The notes: generated from the letters alone by a model not told the origin. DNA of 64,000 bases from Trichomonas vaginalis G3 (GCF_026262505.1 NC_067203.1:21929411-21993410); one strand, 5' to 3'; shown: positions 31,201-42,006, counted from the stretch's first letter. Made by a program: numbers and translations.

Positions 31201-31563
31201 ATGAATTTTTTGAAAATAATGGAAGAGAAGAAGGAAAATGTTGGACCTAAATGGGAATTCATTGAAGAATTTCCTGTTCCATGCCCATTCAAATTCTGTA
31301 ACGTGAAGTGTCCAAGCACAATCATTATAAATGATGATAATAATGATATGATTGTAAGAATTATTGAGGAAACAAAGAAACACGATAATGAAACAGAGAA
31401 AACAGAAGTAAAGAAATATGGACAACTCTTAACAACTAAGCCAATCGAAGATCTTTCTGATATTGAATTACAAGTAGCCCTGGTTTCATTATCACTTAGC
31501 AATCGTGGAACACGTAATGAGAAAATCCAGAGATTACGTAATTACTTTCAAAATCAAGAATAA
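31201..31563 (+). CDS. SAP-domain small protein (host)
   Basis: 120 residues. The N-terminal half has 'KWEFIEEFPVPCPFKFCNVKC', with a C-x4-C-x3-C cluster and no clear metal site. The C-terminal 40 residues 'DLSDIELQVALVSLSLSNRG' plus 'TRNEKIQRLRNYF' match the SAP fold: two helices with a Leu/Gly turn and a basic second helix, which bind AT-rich DNA in chromatin proteins. A shorter start at 31219 is possible. The P1 right end lies 150 bp upstream, so the element may sit in or near this promoter. Confidence 0.6.
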   Translation: MNFLKIMEEKKENVGPKWEFIEEFPVPCPFKFCNVKCPSTIIINDDNNDMIVRIIEETKKHDNETEKTEVKKYGQLLTTKPIEDLSDIELQVALVSLSLSNRGTRNEKIQRLRNYFQNQE

Positions 31564-31802
31564 TTAGAATAAATTTTATTTATCTTATTTTTCTTAAATT
31601 TTCCCTTATATATTATATTATATTAACTCATGTCATAAGAACAATAAATAGTACTTAAATCCTGCATCTTTTTAGATTGATAGAAAATTTTATTAAATTT
31701 GCTTTTTCTAACCTATTGTATAGTAAAACATCCAACAAATACTACTTCTAAACGCATTGTTTCAGTCCAAAACTCTCATTTTCATACATTGCTTGATGCT
31801 TG

Positions 31803-32933
31803 ATGACTAAATCTTACAATGTAGGAAAATATTTTCAATCAGAAATCCAACAACAACCAACACTTATTGACATATATCCTGACTATGATCAGAAATCTAA
31901 CAAAATTCCAATAAATTTAACACAAAAATCTCAAAATGCTCAACAAAGCCAAGAAAATCAAACAAAAACAGACAAAATTAGAATAACTGATACAAATACT
32001 TCATCTTCGACGTTATCTGCAGTAAAAGAAGAGAAAAATAATAATAAAATCAAAGAAAAAGAAGTTCAGAAAGAATCAATAACCAAAAATCCCACAAATC
32101 CTACAAAAGAGGTCAAACCTACTCCAAATAAAAAGAGAAAATCGATAATAAAAGTTACAAGTTTATATGATGCCTCAGAAGATGATGACATTGAAAAAGT
32201 ACCATCAGGCCATAATGAAACCAAAGAAATACATAACGTATCACATGAAAATAACAAAAATGAAGAGAATAATACATCTAATCCCAAAAAATCAGAATCT
32301 CAAAAAGAACAATCTAGCAACATCTCAAAGAAACAGTCAGCAAAGAGGAAAGCTTTAATTGCAGATAAAATTCAACTAAATTTACCCAAAAATCATTCAG
32401 ATCAAATTCCTTTTTCAATTGAGTCACCAAAAGTCCAATCAGATTCTGTATCTCTCCCAATCACTCATGGAAGTTCATCTTCTGATGAAGAAATCGAAGA
32501 AAAACAAACAAATTTGGAAACAAATCAAAATGAAGAAAAAATAATAGAAGAAATACCAGTCAGATCATCTGATTCGGATAGTGACTCGGGTTACATGTTT
32601 GATCCTAAGAAAGTTTGTAGAATGTATGAGTTTCCTTCAGGGAAAAATAAAAAAGCAGAAGTCCAAGAAAATCAGTCTCAAAAATCACCATCCTCTGATA
32701 AAAATAGTCAGGGCCAGCCTCAAAACGCTGAAGAAGAGGAAGATTTTAATGATACTTCTTCAATGCGCAGTTTAAAGACAGAATTCCTTCAGAAATCACA
32801 AGGGAAAGATGAGAGTAACTATGATTATGAGGAAGAATATGATGATAGTTCAAATTTAGCTAATTCTCAATCTCCGAAAGTTACTTTAATCATGCCAGAT
32901 TCCCAAAGCATAAATAGTAGCGAATCCACATAG
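31803..32933 (+). CDS. Disordered acidic/Ser-rich protein (host)
   Basis: 376 residues from the ATG at 31803; the preceding TTG codon is not used. Composition is Ser, Lys, Glu, Gln and Asn throughout, with acidic-serine clusters ('SSSSDEEIEEKQ', 'SSDSDSDSG') like casein kinase 2 sites, and basic clusters 'PNKKRKSII' and 'KKQSAKRKAL' that fit nuclear targeting. No globular domain seen. TCATT/TCATAC initiator-like sites at 31776-31787 lie just before the start. A nuclear, phosphorylated linker-type protein is plausible. Confidence 0.6.
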   Translation: MTKSYNVGKYFQSEIQQQPTLIDIYPDYDQKSNKIPINLTQKSQNAQQSQENQTKTDKIRITDTNTSSSTLSAVKEEKNNNKIKEKEVQKESITKNPTNPTKEVKPTPNKKRKSIIKVTSLYDASEDDDIEKVPSGHNETKEIHNVSHENNKNEENNTSNPKKSESQKEQSSNISKKQSAKRKALIADKIQLNLPKNHSDQIPFSIESPKVQSDSVSLPITHGSSSSDEEIEEKQTNLETNQNEEKIIEEIPVRSSDSDSDSGYMFDPKKVCRMYEFPSGKNKKAEVQENQSQKSPSSDKNSQGQPQNAEEEEDFNDTSSMRSLKTEFLQKSQGKDESNYDYEEEYDDSSNLANSQSPKVTLIMPDSQSINSSEST

Positions 32934-33320
32934 ATATAATAAAGTGTATGAATATTTTTAATTATATCTTATTGTTTCTTTAATTTTTTTAAATTATTTT
33001 GTCATATGGCAATCATAATGTCACATTATTCATCATCAAGACAATTCAATTGGTAGAAAATGCTCGTTGGGCTTGTATTTAACAATTTGAAAATTAAATT
33101 AATTTTTTTTCGAAAGTTAAATGTGTTTGAGTAGATTGATAACATAATGTAAGTACTTATATCAAAGAAAATGAACAGTTTATTCAAACATAATATAAAA
33201 GAATAGTAATAAGTCAAATATTGTTTCAGTAATAAGTTTTCTTTTCATTTTTTTCTATAAGAACATAAACGCTTTGCATTAGTGGAAGGATCATGGCGAA
33301 AATTGTTCTGTTTTGAGAGA
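32934..33320. other. Intergenic between convergent genes
   Basis: AT-rich, no gene supported. A 63-codon minus-strand frame at 33026-33217 has no recognisable content. Confidence 0.4.
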
Positions 33321-33809
33321 TTAATCAATCGGAACTTTACATGTTGGACATGTTGACCTAATTTTGACCCATTTCTCCAAGCAATCTGGATGGAAGAAGT
33401 GCAAGCATTTCAGAACGGCGATATCGCCTCCATGAATAGGATTAAGACAAATACCGCAAATATTTGGTTCTCCAGCATAATCTTCGAGCATATATTTCTT
33501 TACTTCATACTTCGGCTTATAAAATGTATTGACCGTTTCTACAGGATTATACTGGTTGATGTCATTTGGAGGTACGTTGTTTTGAGGAAGGCAAAGTTCG
33601 ATGATTGCAATGATGAGTAACAAAAAAGAACATGAGGAAAGTATAATGAGAAACGTTTTTAACTTGAAAACTCTGATGATAAACATTAAAATATCGACAC
33701 AAAGAATAACAATTAGAATTGGACGCACTCTGCTAATTTTGAACATGCTTTTAAGCACTTGCTTGATCGGTGATGTTTCCGTACGTATAGCTATAGGTAC
33801 TGGTTGCAT
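33321..33809 (-). CDS. RING-H2 membrane E3 ubiquitin ligase (host)
   Basis: 162 residues from the first ATG at 33809. Two hydrophobic segments lie near residues 30-47 ('PILIVILCVDILMFII') and 52-73 ('FLIILSSCSFLLLIIAIIEL'). The C-terminal 45 residues form a RING-H2 finger: C-x2-C (CGIC), then C-x-H-x2-H-x2-C (CLHFFHPDC), then C-x2-C (CPTC). Small two-TM RING-H2 proteins act as membrane-anchored ubiquitin ligases in the secretory or endosomal system. Substrate unknown. All eight metal ligands are present. Confidence 0.85.
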   Translation of the reverse strand: MQPVPIAIRTETSPIKQVLKSMFKISRVRPILIVILCVDILMFIIRVFKLKTFLIILSSCSFLLLIIAIIELCLPQNNVPPNDINQYNPVETVNTFYKPKYEVKKYMLEDYAGEPNICGICLNPIHGGDIAVLKCLHFFHPDCLEKWVKIRSTCPTCKVPID

Positions 33810-34320
33810 TTTTCGATCATTTGTCACTTTTCGATACAATCTAATTTTAGTTGGATTAAGGTTATTACTAAAAATAACTTATAACTCTATATATAGAAGA
33901 TATTTTCGGATTTTGGTAAGTGATATTAGAATGACTATTATTGATGTTTAAACAGTACATGTTTCACAGTTCCTTCTTAAGCATAACACGCTGGGAGCAG
34001 CGAGACAATTTTTTTTGCATAAATTTAAAAAAGCTTATTCATTATCAGGAATCTTACTGCCTAAATGAGATGAAAATGGGTTTATAGTATTCTTAAGTTT
34101 AATTTTGACTTTTTCATTATATGCTGATCAAATCTAAGTCATCCAATTCTGAATTTCGATATTTGAAAATGATAGATATCGCATTTTCTAAATTTTATTT
34201 CATCATCATGCATTCTATATGCAACTCATATATATCATACTATGCATATGAGAATTATTCTCTACAAATATATAGAATAGAAGATTATGAATTTAGTATG
34301 AGAAAATTTTAAAGTTTTTA
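33810..34320. other. Intergenic
   Basis: No gene supported; a 63-codon plus-strand frame at 34121-34312 is AT-rich noise. 33810-33900 is the 5' flank of the RING gene. Confidence 0.4.
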
Positions 34321-34842
34321 TTAGTCAAATAATCTTGTCAATTCGGAAACCTTTACATTTTGAACGAGATTATTGAAAGAAAGATTAATTGCTTCTTCAA
34401 TTCCTGGGAAAGAGTCTGGATTCAAGAACTCAACTGATGGATGTCCTCCATCGTTGCAAGCGGCAAAGTAGCTCCAATTGGAATTGTAGTCGATTTCAGC
34501 ATCTCCATGAAAAGTTCTGATCTTGAATGCCTTATCACTCTTCATGTAAAGTGAAACAGATCCGTATAGTTTATGCTCTTGTTTAATATAATTAAACGCC
34601 ATGATAATCCTTACTTTATTATCTTCATAAGAAGCTGGATCTCCAAGATTATGTATATGTGGCAAGCATTTTTGATTAAATGCTTCGTCAAATTTGACAG
34701 TTTTGATTACATCTTGAGATCGTGTTTCGAAATATCTTGGAACTTTGTCAAATGAAATGGTCATCTTGCCGACTGATGTGGAGAAGTTAACCCTTGTTCC
34801 AGGTAGGTTATTACCAATAGATCGCTCAAAGATTGTTGTCAT
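34321..34842 (-). CDS. Unrecognised 173-residue protein (host)
   Basis: Start taken at the ATG at 34842, because an initiator-like TCATATC lies at 34860-34854, between this ATG and the alternative one ten codons earlier. The protein is strand-rich ('KMTISFDKVPRYFETRS', 'KVRIIMAFNYIKQEHKLYGS') with one buried 'YFAACNDGGHPSVEF'. No signal peptide or membrane segment. It could be a small beta-sandwich; no family recognised. Confidence 0.55.
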   Translation of the reverse strand: MTTIFERSIGNNLPGTRVNFSTSVGKMTISFDKVPRYFETRSQDVIKTVKFDEAFNQKCLPHIHNLGDPASYEDNKVRIIMAFNYIKQEHKLYGSVSLYMKSDKAFKIRTFHGDAEIDYNSNWSYFAACNDGGHPSVEFLNPDSFPGIEEAINLSFNNLVQNVKVSELTRLFD

Positions 34843-35084
34843 TGGATTTCGGTGATATGACAAAAATGGCAAAAAAATTTACGAAAATTCAAATAATTTT
34901 TATTGAATCACAAAAGAAACAGAAAGATACGATAATTGGTATTGATATCTTTTTTAATGAAATTTGTGAATAAAGATTTTTGCTCTTAAAAAGTTGATAA
35001 TATTAAAATACAACTTAAATATAATAAATTACATATCAAAATTTTGGAGGCACTTTTCTAAATTTTCTCAATTCAAAATTACAG

Positions 35085-35750
35085 ATGACAGAATGTCCGA
35101 ATTTTTTTCGTGGAAAGAAGAACATGTTTAAAACGGACATGGAAGTCTTTGTGATTGATGTCAATGGATATGACTTACGGAGAGGCCTCATCAAATGTTT
35201 CGGAAATAATTCATGGACGATATTTTACCCAGATTCCAAGGATGTTGAAGATATTGTTGATACAAATCGCATTATACCTTACAATAAAGACAATAAGCGC
35301 ATTTTTAATGATCAAGAAAAGAAGAGAAGCGAATTACATGAAATTAAGGAAGCAATATATCGCAATGCGTTATCTGCAGACACGTCTCCACAAAAGAGAA
35401 TGCTTGAAGATGATCTCCCGCCAAAGAAACGCATATACCCTAACAGCCCGACAAAGTTTTTACATCCTTTGCCAAATACAGCTAATATAGCGGAGAATCA
35501 CGTCACTGAACAACAAAAAATCGAAAATAAATCTACAGTCGTCGACGTTAATCATGAAATTGACAAAAAATCGCCGATTGACCCTTCATCTGATAATACA
35601 TCAACTAAACCTGATATTGAGCTGCATCAGGTTCAAACGTTGAAAGAAAGAAGTTCACGCTTAGATTCTTTACAACCAACTTCCATCGAATTCAATACAA
35701 ATTTAACAAAGAATTCTTACACTTGGACGTTCAAGATCAACTTCAATTAA
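35085..35750 (+). CDS. Protein with Tudor-like N-terminus (host)
   Basis: 221 residues. Residues 15-65 ('TDMEVFVIDVNGYDLRRGLI', 'NSWTIFYPD', 'DTNRIIPYN') look like a small five-strand barrel of the Tudor/chromo-like class, with an aromatic 'WTIFYPD' strand. The rest is disordered with basic clusters (PPKKRIYP) that could be nuclear signals. TCAATTCA lies just before the start. A chromatin reader is possible; the domain call is by pattern only. Confidence 0.45.
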   Translation: MTECPNFFRGKKNMFKTDMEVFVIDVNGYDLRRGLIKCFGNNSWTIFYPDSKDVEDIVDTNRIIPYNKDNKRIFNDQEKKRSELHEIKEAIYRNALSADTSPQKRMLEDDLPPKKRIYPNSPTKFLHPLPNTANIAENHVTEQQKIENKSTVVDVNHEIDKKSPIDPSSDNTSTKPDIELHQVQTLKERSSRLDSLQPTSIEFNTNLTKNSYTWTFKINFN

Positions 35751-37277
35751 GCGGCTTATGTTTGTTATGTTAATAGTTCTACAATCAGATTTGTAAAAAT
35801 CTTTTTTGTTTCTGTTTATTAAATATACCATTTTTATTTACTTCGCAAAGGGTCCAATTCATATAAGGATCATATTAATTCCTTATTAAACTTTGAATGA
35901 CTGATTTAGATCTTTCAAATGATAAGTAAAATAAAGTTTTATTTTATTTTTGTCCTTTGTAACTTATATCTGATAAAAATTTTTACCATTTGAGGAACTT
36001 CCACTCAAATAATCCTAACGAATTCTTATAATATCAGTAAAATTCCGAATTTGTATTCATCAATAAAGAAAAGACAAAAACGTATATAAAGAAGAGAAAA
36101 GAGGATAGATAAAAGGAGAGTTTTAATCTAAATAGCTAAGAAAATTTCCAATATGGAAATCTTAGATAAAAATAGAGTAGTTTTACATGAACATATCATT
36201 AACATGTATCACGTATTCTACAAATCAGTATAATGAACCTAATTAAAATCTGTGTGTTAGTTGTTGTTTTAAATTGAGGCTCAGATCAATTTTTATCGCC
36301 ATTATCCTGCCATAAGGGTCAGAGCTATAACTGCGAAAAGAATTGTTATCTTCCAAGCCAGAAGTTACTAATACATACGTTCTAGAATCACTAAAGATTT
36401 GTGTCTGTCAAAACCGCCATGAATTAGTGTACTCTAAAAAATTGAATGGCCAAGAAGAAAAACTCTTTTAATCAGCATTTCTTACGATGCAAAATAGATA
36501 GCTACATGTCAGTAGTCATAGTTATCAACTTAATATTTCTTATTTCTTTTTCTTTTGTGATAATAAATAATTAATGTTCACTTTTGAAGGGCAGCAACAT
36601 TCATAATATATATATCAATAGAAAGAGAAGGTTATCAAGATGGATAAGCACATTTTTTGTATCTGAAATATTTCTCATGATGAAAAATAGGTATACAGTT
36701 CAATACTTCATTGAGTAATCCACATCTATTTTGCATGTGTTAAATATCTAATCATTAATTGGATATTGTATAAATTCAAAAAATTTGCAAATATAAGTTA
36801 AAATTAGTATTATTTATAACTGTGTAATTGCGAGATATCAATTTTATGACAGAAAATCGATCAAGAGTAAAAAACAAAATTGATATAAAAATAATGGCAA
36901 TTAGAGCAATAATATCTAATAATTTAGTATCGACTTAGGTATCGTTAGTTTATTAGTGAATAATGACAAAATGAGTTTTAGAGATGAAACGTATTTTGAT
37001 GACTTTCATGGAGATAATTAGCTTAAAGTTCCTGATTAATGGAGCTTTGAAACCAATGAACTGCTTAGCTAAGAATAAGCATATCCTTATTTCGAATGAC
37101 TACAATATCCGGTATCCAAGTGAATTCAGTATTTTTTTTTCAAACCCATAAACCATGAATCTGTTTTTGGGTTATTTTTAGTATACCTCATGGAGTATAC
37201 AATCCTATACTTAATTAAACTAAAACCGAATTTTCAAAAATTTCTGAGAGTTCAGAAATATAATTTCTAAGCTGGAT
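35751..37277. other. Long intergenic region
   Basis: About 1.5 kb of AT-rich DNA before the nested transposons. No gene, RNA gene or clear repeat found. The target duplication of the outer element is at its end (37271-37277). Confidence 0.5.
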
Positions 37278-38406
37278 TAAGGGTTTCGTTTTGCGAAAAA
37301 AACGTACAATACGCAATTTCGCTAAAAAAACATTTAGCTAGCAATTTCGACCTTTGACTCCACTCAAGACGTCACTTTTTTAATTTTGCGGTATCATATT
37401 TTTGGAAAATCTTTATGAATATTATATAAAAAGTCTCTTTAATATCTATATTTCATATTTTTATCGATTTTTAAAGTTTTTGCGAAAAGTATTCAATTAT
37501 TTTTGCTATTTGGTCGGGTAAATGTCAGATTTGCGACATTTTCTGATATGATATTCAGATTCTACGTTGATAATAATGCTTATAGAACCCTCTTGCTATT
37601 GTGTCAAAATTGCGAAACCGATAGCAAAAATATCTCGCAATATCAAAATTGAGATATTGAGTGAATTATGCATTATAGAGATTAAAAATCTGATTTGTGA
37701 AAACATCTCATCAGTTTCTAGCTAATTCAAAAATCTTTACTATCTTATTTGATTAAAATGAAAAGGGAATAGTTTCATTATGCTTTAAATGACAGCCTTA
37801 TAATATAATCATAGTTTTCGCTCAATATGCAGCATTTTTTTTTCGAAATCTATGGTCAATGTCCTAAATACTGATTGCTTTGCATTCATATCTCTTACAT
37901 TTTCTATACCCACATCACTATTCATTGCTATTCCTATCTTTTTCATTTTTGTTTGTTTCTCATAATTTCTCAAAAAGCATGATAACTTGATATTTGTAAA
38001 TATCATACTTTATAACGTAAATAAGAACTTGACCTATTAAGAAAAGCAGTAATGAAAAGAAAATCTGAAATTCATAAAAATTACAAGTTTCTGATGACAA
38101 TTAGCTTAATTAAACCAGGTACAAGATTATATAATTGTATTTTCTATCCAATTATCCATATAATATCTTATCCAGAAAAAATAACTTGATCAATGAGTGG
38201 GGGACAAACTCGCCCATTGTCACTTTTTCATTAACCTTAAACTTGTAATTTTCATTATTTTTAATTAACCTTACTTCTTTCCCAATTCCTGATTTATTTT
38301 ATTCACTTACTATTAAAAGTCACATTTTAATAAAATATAATAATTTATTTATAGCATTTTTTACTATACTGTAATAAAAAATTAATTATAATAAATTAAA
38401 TGTTTA

Positions 38407-39849
38407 TTAAATCAAATGTTTTCTTTGCAATAATATTTTTAATGTTGAGTAAACAATGTTGGGATCAAGTGTATCATTTTTCAGACCTTTCTGAACAGCT
38501 TCAAGCATACTGATGCATTCGACTTTTTTAAATTGTGTCATTTCTTCGAAATCTCTTGTGACTTTTTTGATAACTTTAACACTTCTCTCTGAATCCAGAC
38601 CTTTAATTTGCAACTTAATCAGGAATGAAGGAACAACACTGGAATATAACTCGATGACAAGTTCATCGAGTCGAAGATTTCGCCTTTCTGGGAAGTACTG
38701 GTGCTTCAAAACCTTGAAATGTGATTCTGAGATGTTGTTTGTTCCATCTCCTTCATTTCTATAGCGAAGCATCCACCTGTCAAGATGATGGCGCCACTGT
38801 CGGTCAAAGTATTCACGGGCAGCAGGTTCCTCATTTAAAATTTCTTCTAAATTGTTGTAAACTTCATCAGGATCAATTTCTTCCTCTTCAGAACCAAAGA
38901 CCAATAACTTCATTAAGTTATAGAAAGTTTCGAAGTTGGAACGATCTTGAAACTTTTCAGCCTTTCTCATGACAGCGCGCAACACATGAACGCCACACCA
39001 AATGATCTGGCATAAGGGGATGGCTGTTTCAACAGCATTTGTGATTTGAGGTGCGCAGTCCATTGAAAAATAAGATGGTTCGCGATTGATGGAGCCAAAA
39101 TATGCTGTGAGACAAACTTGTATATTTTCACTTGTGTCGGGCCAAACGAAAAAATACAAAAACGGAAAAACAATTGATTCCGCGAATTTGCCAGTGACGG
39201 CATAAAATGGTATGCGAGAGCGCAAGAGCTTATAAGTGGAATCAATGTGATAAGTTTGTATTTGATGTGAAAAAGCATTTGCTTCGAATGGGGCGTAATA
39301 GAAAATCATACGATCTGGCTCGTGAATAAACTCGATGAGATCATCTGGAGAATGACTCTTAACCATGTCGACAAAAATTGCAAGAGATGTAACATCATCC
39401 GCTGAGAAACGGGTATTGATTGCATGAAGGCGTTTAGAAAACTTTTTTAAAGCATCTGTAGATTGTTGAAACATTTCCGGAATGATCCCACTATCAAATG
39501 GGATATTAAGATCTTTGAAACACCTTAATTGTGCGTAAACACGGTCTTGATTTGATTCAAAATATCTTGTTAAATAAGATCTATAAAAATATGATGTAAT
39601 TTGTTGTGATTTGTTTGGAAAAGGGGCAGAATGATTGTGGGTGTTAATACATTTTCGTATGTGGTACTTGTCATCGGGAAGTGTATCAACAAGGAAGCGA
39701 CATGGACAATTCGGCCACTTACAATTAAATTTGATTTGATTTCTTTCTTTCCTAGTTTTATATGAATAACTACAACCTGCTTGGATTTCTTGTTGCACTC
39801 CATACTTAAGCAACTCGATATATGTGAGTTCGTGATCTTGGATCTGCAT
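38407..39849 (-). CDS. MULE transposase
   Basis: 480 residues. The N-terminus has a Cys/His cluster (C43, C48, C50, H71, H73: 'FNCKWPNCPCRF', 'CINTHNHS') of the WRKY/FLYWCH-like DNA-binding type seen in MULEs. The DDE core follows: 'YHIDSTYKL' (Asp near 204), 'YFSMDCAPQI' (Asp near 264), the C2H signature 'WCGVHVLRAVM' (near 286-290), and 'NNISESHFKVLKH' (Glu near 373). These fit the Mutator family D-D-C/H-E arrangement. It excises and reinserts the element. The reading frame is complete, so it may be functional. Confidence 0.9.
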   Translation of the reverse strand: MQIQDHELTYIELLKYGVQQEIQAGCSYSYKTRKERNQIKFNCKWPNCPCRFLVDTLPDDKYHIRKCINTHNHSAPFPNKSQQITSYFYRSYLTRYFESNQDRVYAQLRCFKDLNIPFDSGIIPEMFQQSTDALKKFSKRLHAINTRFSADDVTSLAIFVDMVKSHSPDDLIEFIHEPDRMIFYYAPFEANAFSHQIQTYHIDSTYKLLRSRIPFYAVTGKFAESIVFPFLYFFVWPDTSENIQVCLTAYFGSINREPSYFSMDCAPQITNAVETAIPLCQIIWCGVHVLRAVMRKAEKFQDRSNFETFYNLMKLLVFGSEEEEIDPDEVYNNLEEILNEEPAAREYFDRQWRHHLDRWMLRYRNEGDGTNNISESHFKVLKHQYFPERRNLRLDELVIELYSSVVPSFLIKLQIKGLDSERSVKVIKKVTRDFEEMTQFKKVECISMLEAVQKGLKNDTLDPNIVYSTLKILLQRKHLI

Positions 39850-40010
39850 TAAAATGAAATGATTTGAAAGAATAAAGAATTTTGAATATATTGGTCTTAT
39901 TTTGATAAGCTTGGTCGTGTTTTGAATAGCTTGGCCATCTAATTCAATTATGATCTTTGAAAATTAGGTGAAATAAAACTAAACATAAATGTAAAACTAG
40001 GGATATGAAA

Positions 40011-40339
40011 TTTTGGTTGTACACCACTTGTATGTGCCGGATACCATTGTGTCAAATTTTTTCTGAAATTAACTTTAAAAGTACTAAGTAAGATCATGAG
40101 ATATAGCAATATATGTTTAAACCAACTTATATTTTGGTTGTACACCACTTGTATGTGCCGGATACCATTGTGTCAAATTTTTTCTGAAATTAACTTTAAA
40201 AGTACTAAGTAAGATCATGAGATATAGCAATATATGTTTAAACCAACTTATATTTTGGTTGTACACCACTTGTATGTGCCGGATACCATTGTGTCAAATT
40301 TTTTCTGAAATTAACTTTAAAAGTACTAAGTAAGATCAT
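40011..40339. repeat. 121-bp tandem repeat, about 2.7 copies
   Basis: Units begin with TTTTGGTTGTACACCACTTG at 40011, 40132 and 40253, each offset by 121 bp; the third stops near 40339. I see no difference between the copies, so the expansion is recent. It lies 160-490 bp upstream of the transposase start inside the MULE. Confidence 0.93.
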
Positions 40340-40932
40340 TTATTTTTGCATAATATAATGCCAATATGGTTTCTTTTGATTTTATTTCATTTATAAGCAA
40401 ATCAGATTTACCCAAAAACTCCACTCCATAAGCGTTCATTTGCTAAATTAAAAAGTGACAATGGGCTAGTCTGTCCCTTTCTCCTTGATCAATACCAAAT
40501 GATTTTTTAACTAGTAAATAAAGTATTTTCTTTACACACACATTGTATATCATAGTTTTTTTTTTTTTTTTTGGTTTCGCAAAACATCCAAAAACAAATA
40601 TGCTATAAAAGTGACAATTTTAGCAAAACGAAACCCTTAGCTGGATATCTTATTTTAATATTATAATGAATATTTAGTCTATTTCCAAATTGTTATTAAA
40701 CTAATTGAATGATTTTGAAAATGCCAATGTTAAGATGTAATAGTATGAGTTATGTTTATCATTAAATTAAGAGAAAATTAAAAAGTGTATTTTTGTGAAA
40801 TAGTATCTCAATTTTTTAAAACATGCATTTTAAATTGTATAGTAATATTCAAATCGATCTTTTTGACCTTGAAGTCTTAAATGCCACCAAAATTTCTGAA
40901 CTTTACAAGCTTTACAAACTTTTTGATTTCGA

Positions 40933-42006
40933 ATGAGCGACAACGTACTGGTCGAAGTTGCAATGAATTACGTCAGTGAAGTATGCGAGGTCATGAGTCG
41001 TGATGACCGGCGCTTACTAATTGACGCATTTTCAAAATACGTTTCTTCAAGTATTAGTTATGAAAAAGCAAAAGCAATTCTTGTCGATGTTTTAAATAAC
41101 CCAACTCCTCTTGACAAACTATGTGAAATTATGTTTGTTTCAGATACTCCTTTGCCTCCTGTTGATGAAATGGACTCAGAATCTGGAAGTCGAAGAAAAA
41201 AGACAAGAACATGGTCTTCAGAAGAGGATCATCGACTTATTATGGGTGTCTACAAATATGGCGTCGATAATTGGAATTCAATAGCTTTATTTGTCGGCCA
41301 TTCAAGGTCAAGATCTCAGTGCAGCCAAAGATGGATTAGAGTATTGGATCCACATATTTCGAAATCTCCATGGTCAGAATCAGAGAACCGTCAACTCCTT
41401 TCTCTCGTTAAGAAATACGGCACTAAAATGTGGGTTAAAATTGCTTCCGAAATGGATAGAAGAAGTGATGTCCAATGCAGATATAGATATAAGCAATTGG
41501 TTGGAGGCAAGGATGATGCAGCTTCTTCACCACCTCAGCCGAAATCTCATGCTCCAAAAGAAATTCAACCGCCACCAGTTCCAGTTAAACAAACGGAGTC
41601 AAATACAGATCAGTTTTCATCCTCAGTCCCTCCTCATCTCCAAATGCTTAATTTACTCCCTCAACAATCTAGAACTATTCCATCTTTCAATCCTAGCCCA
41701 CAACCTCCTCAACAAGTAGAACTTAACCAATTCCAGAAGATTCCTATTCCAACGACTATTAGTACTATGCAATCTTTACCAATTAATCCAATGCCGTCAC
41801 AGATTCCAAATGTTCGGGCACAACTACCAACAATTCAGGCTCTTCAGATGCCAAGATTCGATCAAATACCACTCGCACGCCCACAACCAACTCCTTCTGA
41901 CCAGAAAGGAAATATTAATTTAGATGCACCAATTTTGTTAAGAAGTTCAACTGATTTCTTCTGTAAATCAGATCAGTTGTTTGATTCATCATTCTGGACT
42001 ACTTAA
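40933..42006 (+). CDS. R2R3-type Myb transcription factor (host)
   Basis: 357 residues. Residues about 1-75 are a helical N-terminus. Residues about 90-140 are the first Myb repeat ('RTWSSEEDHRLIMGVYKYGV', three spaced Trp/Phe positions). Residues about 143-192 are the second ('SPWSESENRQLLSLVKKYG', 'MWVKIASEMDRRSDVQCRYR'). The rest is a Pro/Gln-rich, probably activating, tail. In T. vaginalis, Myb proteins of this type bind AACGATA-like sites in iron-regulated promoters. The nested transposons end 294 bp upstream and could affect its promoter. Confidence 0.85.
   Translation: MSDNVLVEVAMNYVSEVCEVMSRDDRRLLIDAFSKYVSSSISYEKAKAILVDVLNNPTPLDKLCEIMFVSDTPLPPVDEMDSESGSRRKKTRTWSSEEDHRLIMGVYKYGVDNWNSIALFVGHSRSRSQCSQRWIRVLDPHISKSPWSESENRQLLSLVKKYGTKMWVKIASEMDRRSDVQCRYRYKQLVGGKDDAASSPPQPKSHAPKEIQPPPVPVKQTESNTDQFSSSVPPHLQMLNLLPQQSRTIPSFNPSPQPPQQVELNQFQKIPIPTTISTMQSLPINPMPSQIPNVRAQLPTIQALQMPRFDQIPLARPQPTPSDQKGNINLDAPILLRSSTDFFCKSDQLFDSSFWTT

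Larger units (their letters stand above)
38195..40483 (-). mobile_element. Mutator-like element (MULE)
   Basis: 2,289 bp flanked by a perfect 10-bp duplication CTTGATCAAT (38185-38194, 40484-40493). Terminal inverted repeats of about 34 bp share GCCCATTGTCACTTTTT, with mismatches nearer the ends (GAGTGG... / ...TTTCTC). Nine- to ten-bp duplications are usual for MULEs. It contains one uninterrupted transposase gene on the minus strand and a tandem repeat upstream of it, so it may be recently active. Confidence 0.9.
37278..40639. mobile_element. Outer inverted-repeat DNA element holding a MULE
   Basis: Bounded by 17-bp inverted repeats TAAGGGTTTCGTTTTGC (37278-37294) and its reverse complement (40623-40639), flanked by GCTGGAT on both sides (37271-37277, 40640-40646); shifting the boundary by one gives a 9-bp duplication with one mismatch. 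Without the inner element it is about 1.06 kb and non-coding: a 65-codon frame at 37809-38006 is weak. Probably a non-autonomous element of a 7-9-bp-duplication superfamily (MULE- or hAT-like). It predates the inner insertion. Confidence 0.7.

Noticed and set aside
34121-34312. 63-codon frame
   Set aside because: AT-rich, no start motif, no similarity to anything.
35751-37277. Hidden gene in the long intergenic stretch
   Set aside because: All frames are short and rich in stops; no motif.
37809-38006. 65-codon minus-strand frame in the outer element
   Set aside because: Too short and compositionally ordinary; may be chance.
40011-40339. Possible CRISPR array
   Set aside because: Units are contiguous 121-bp tandem copies with no unique spacers, in a eukaryotic transposon.
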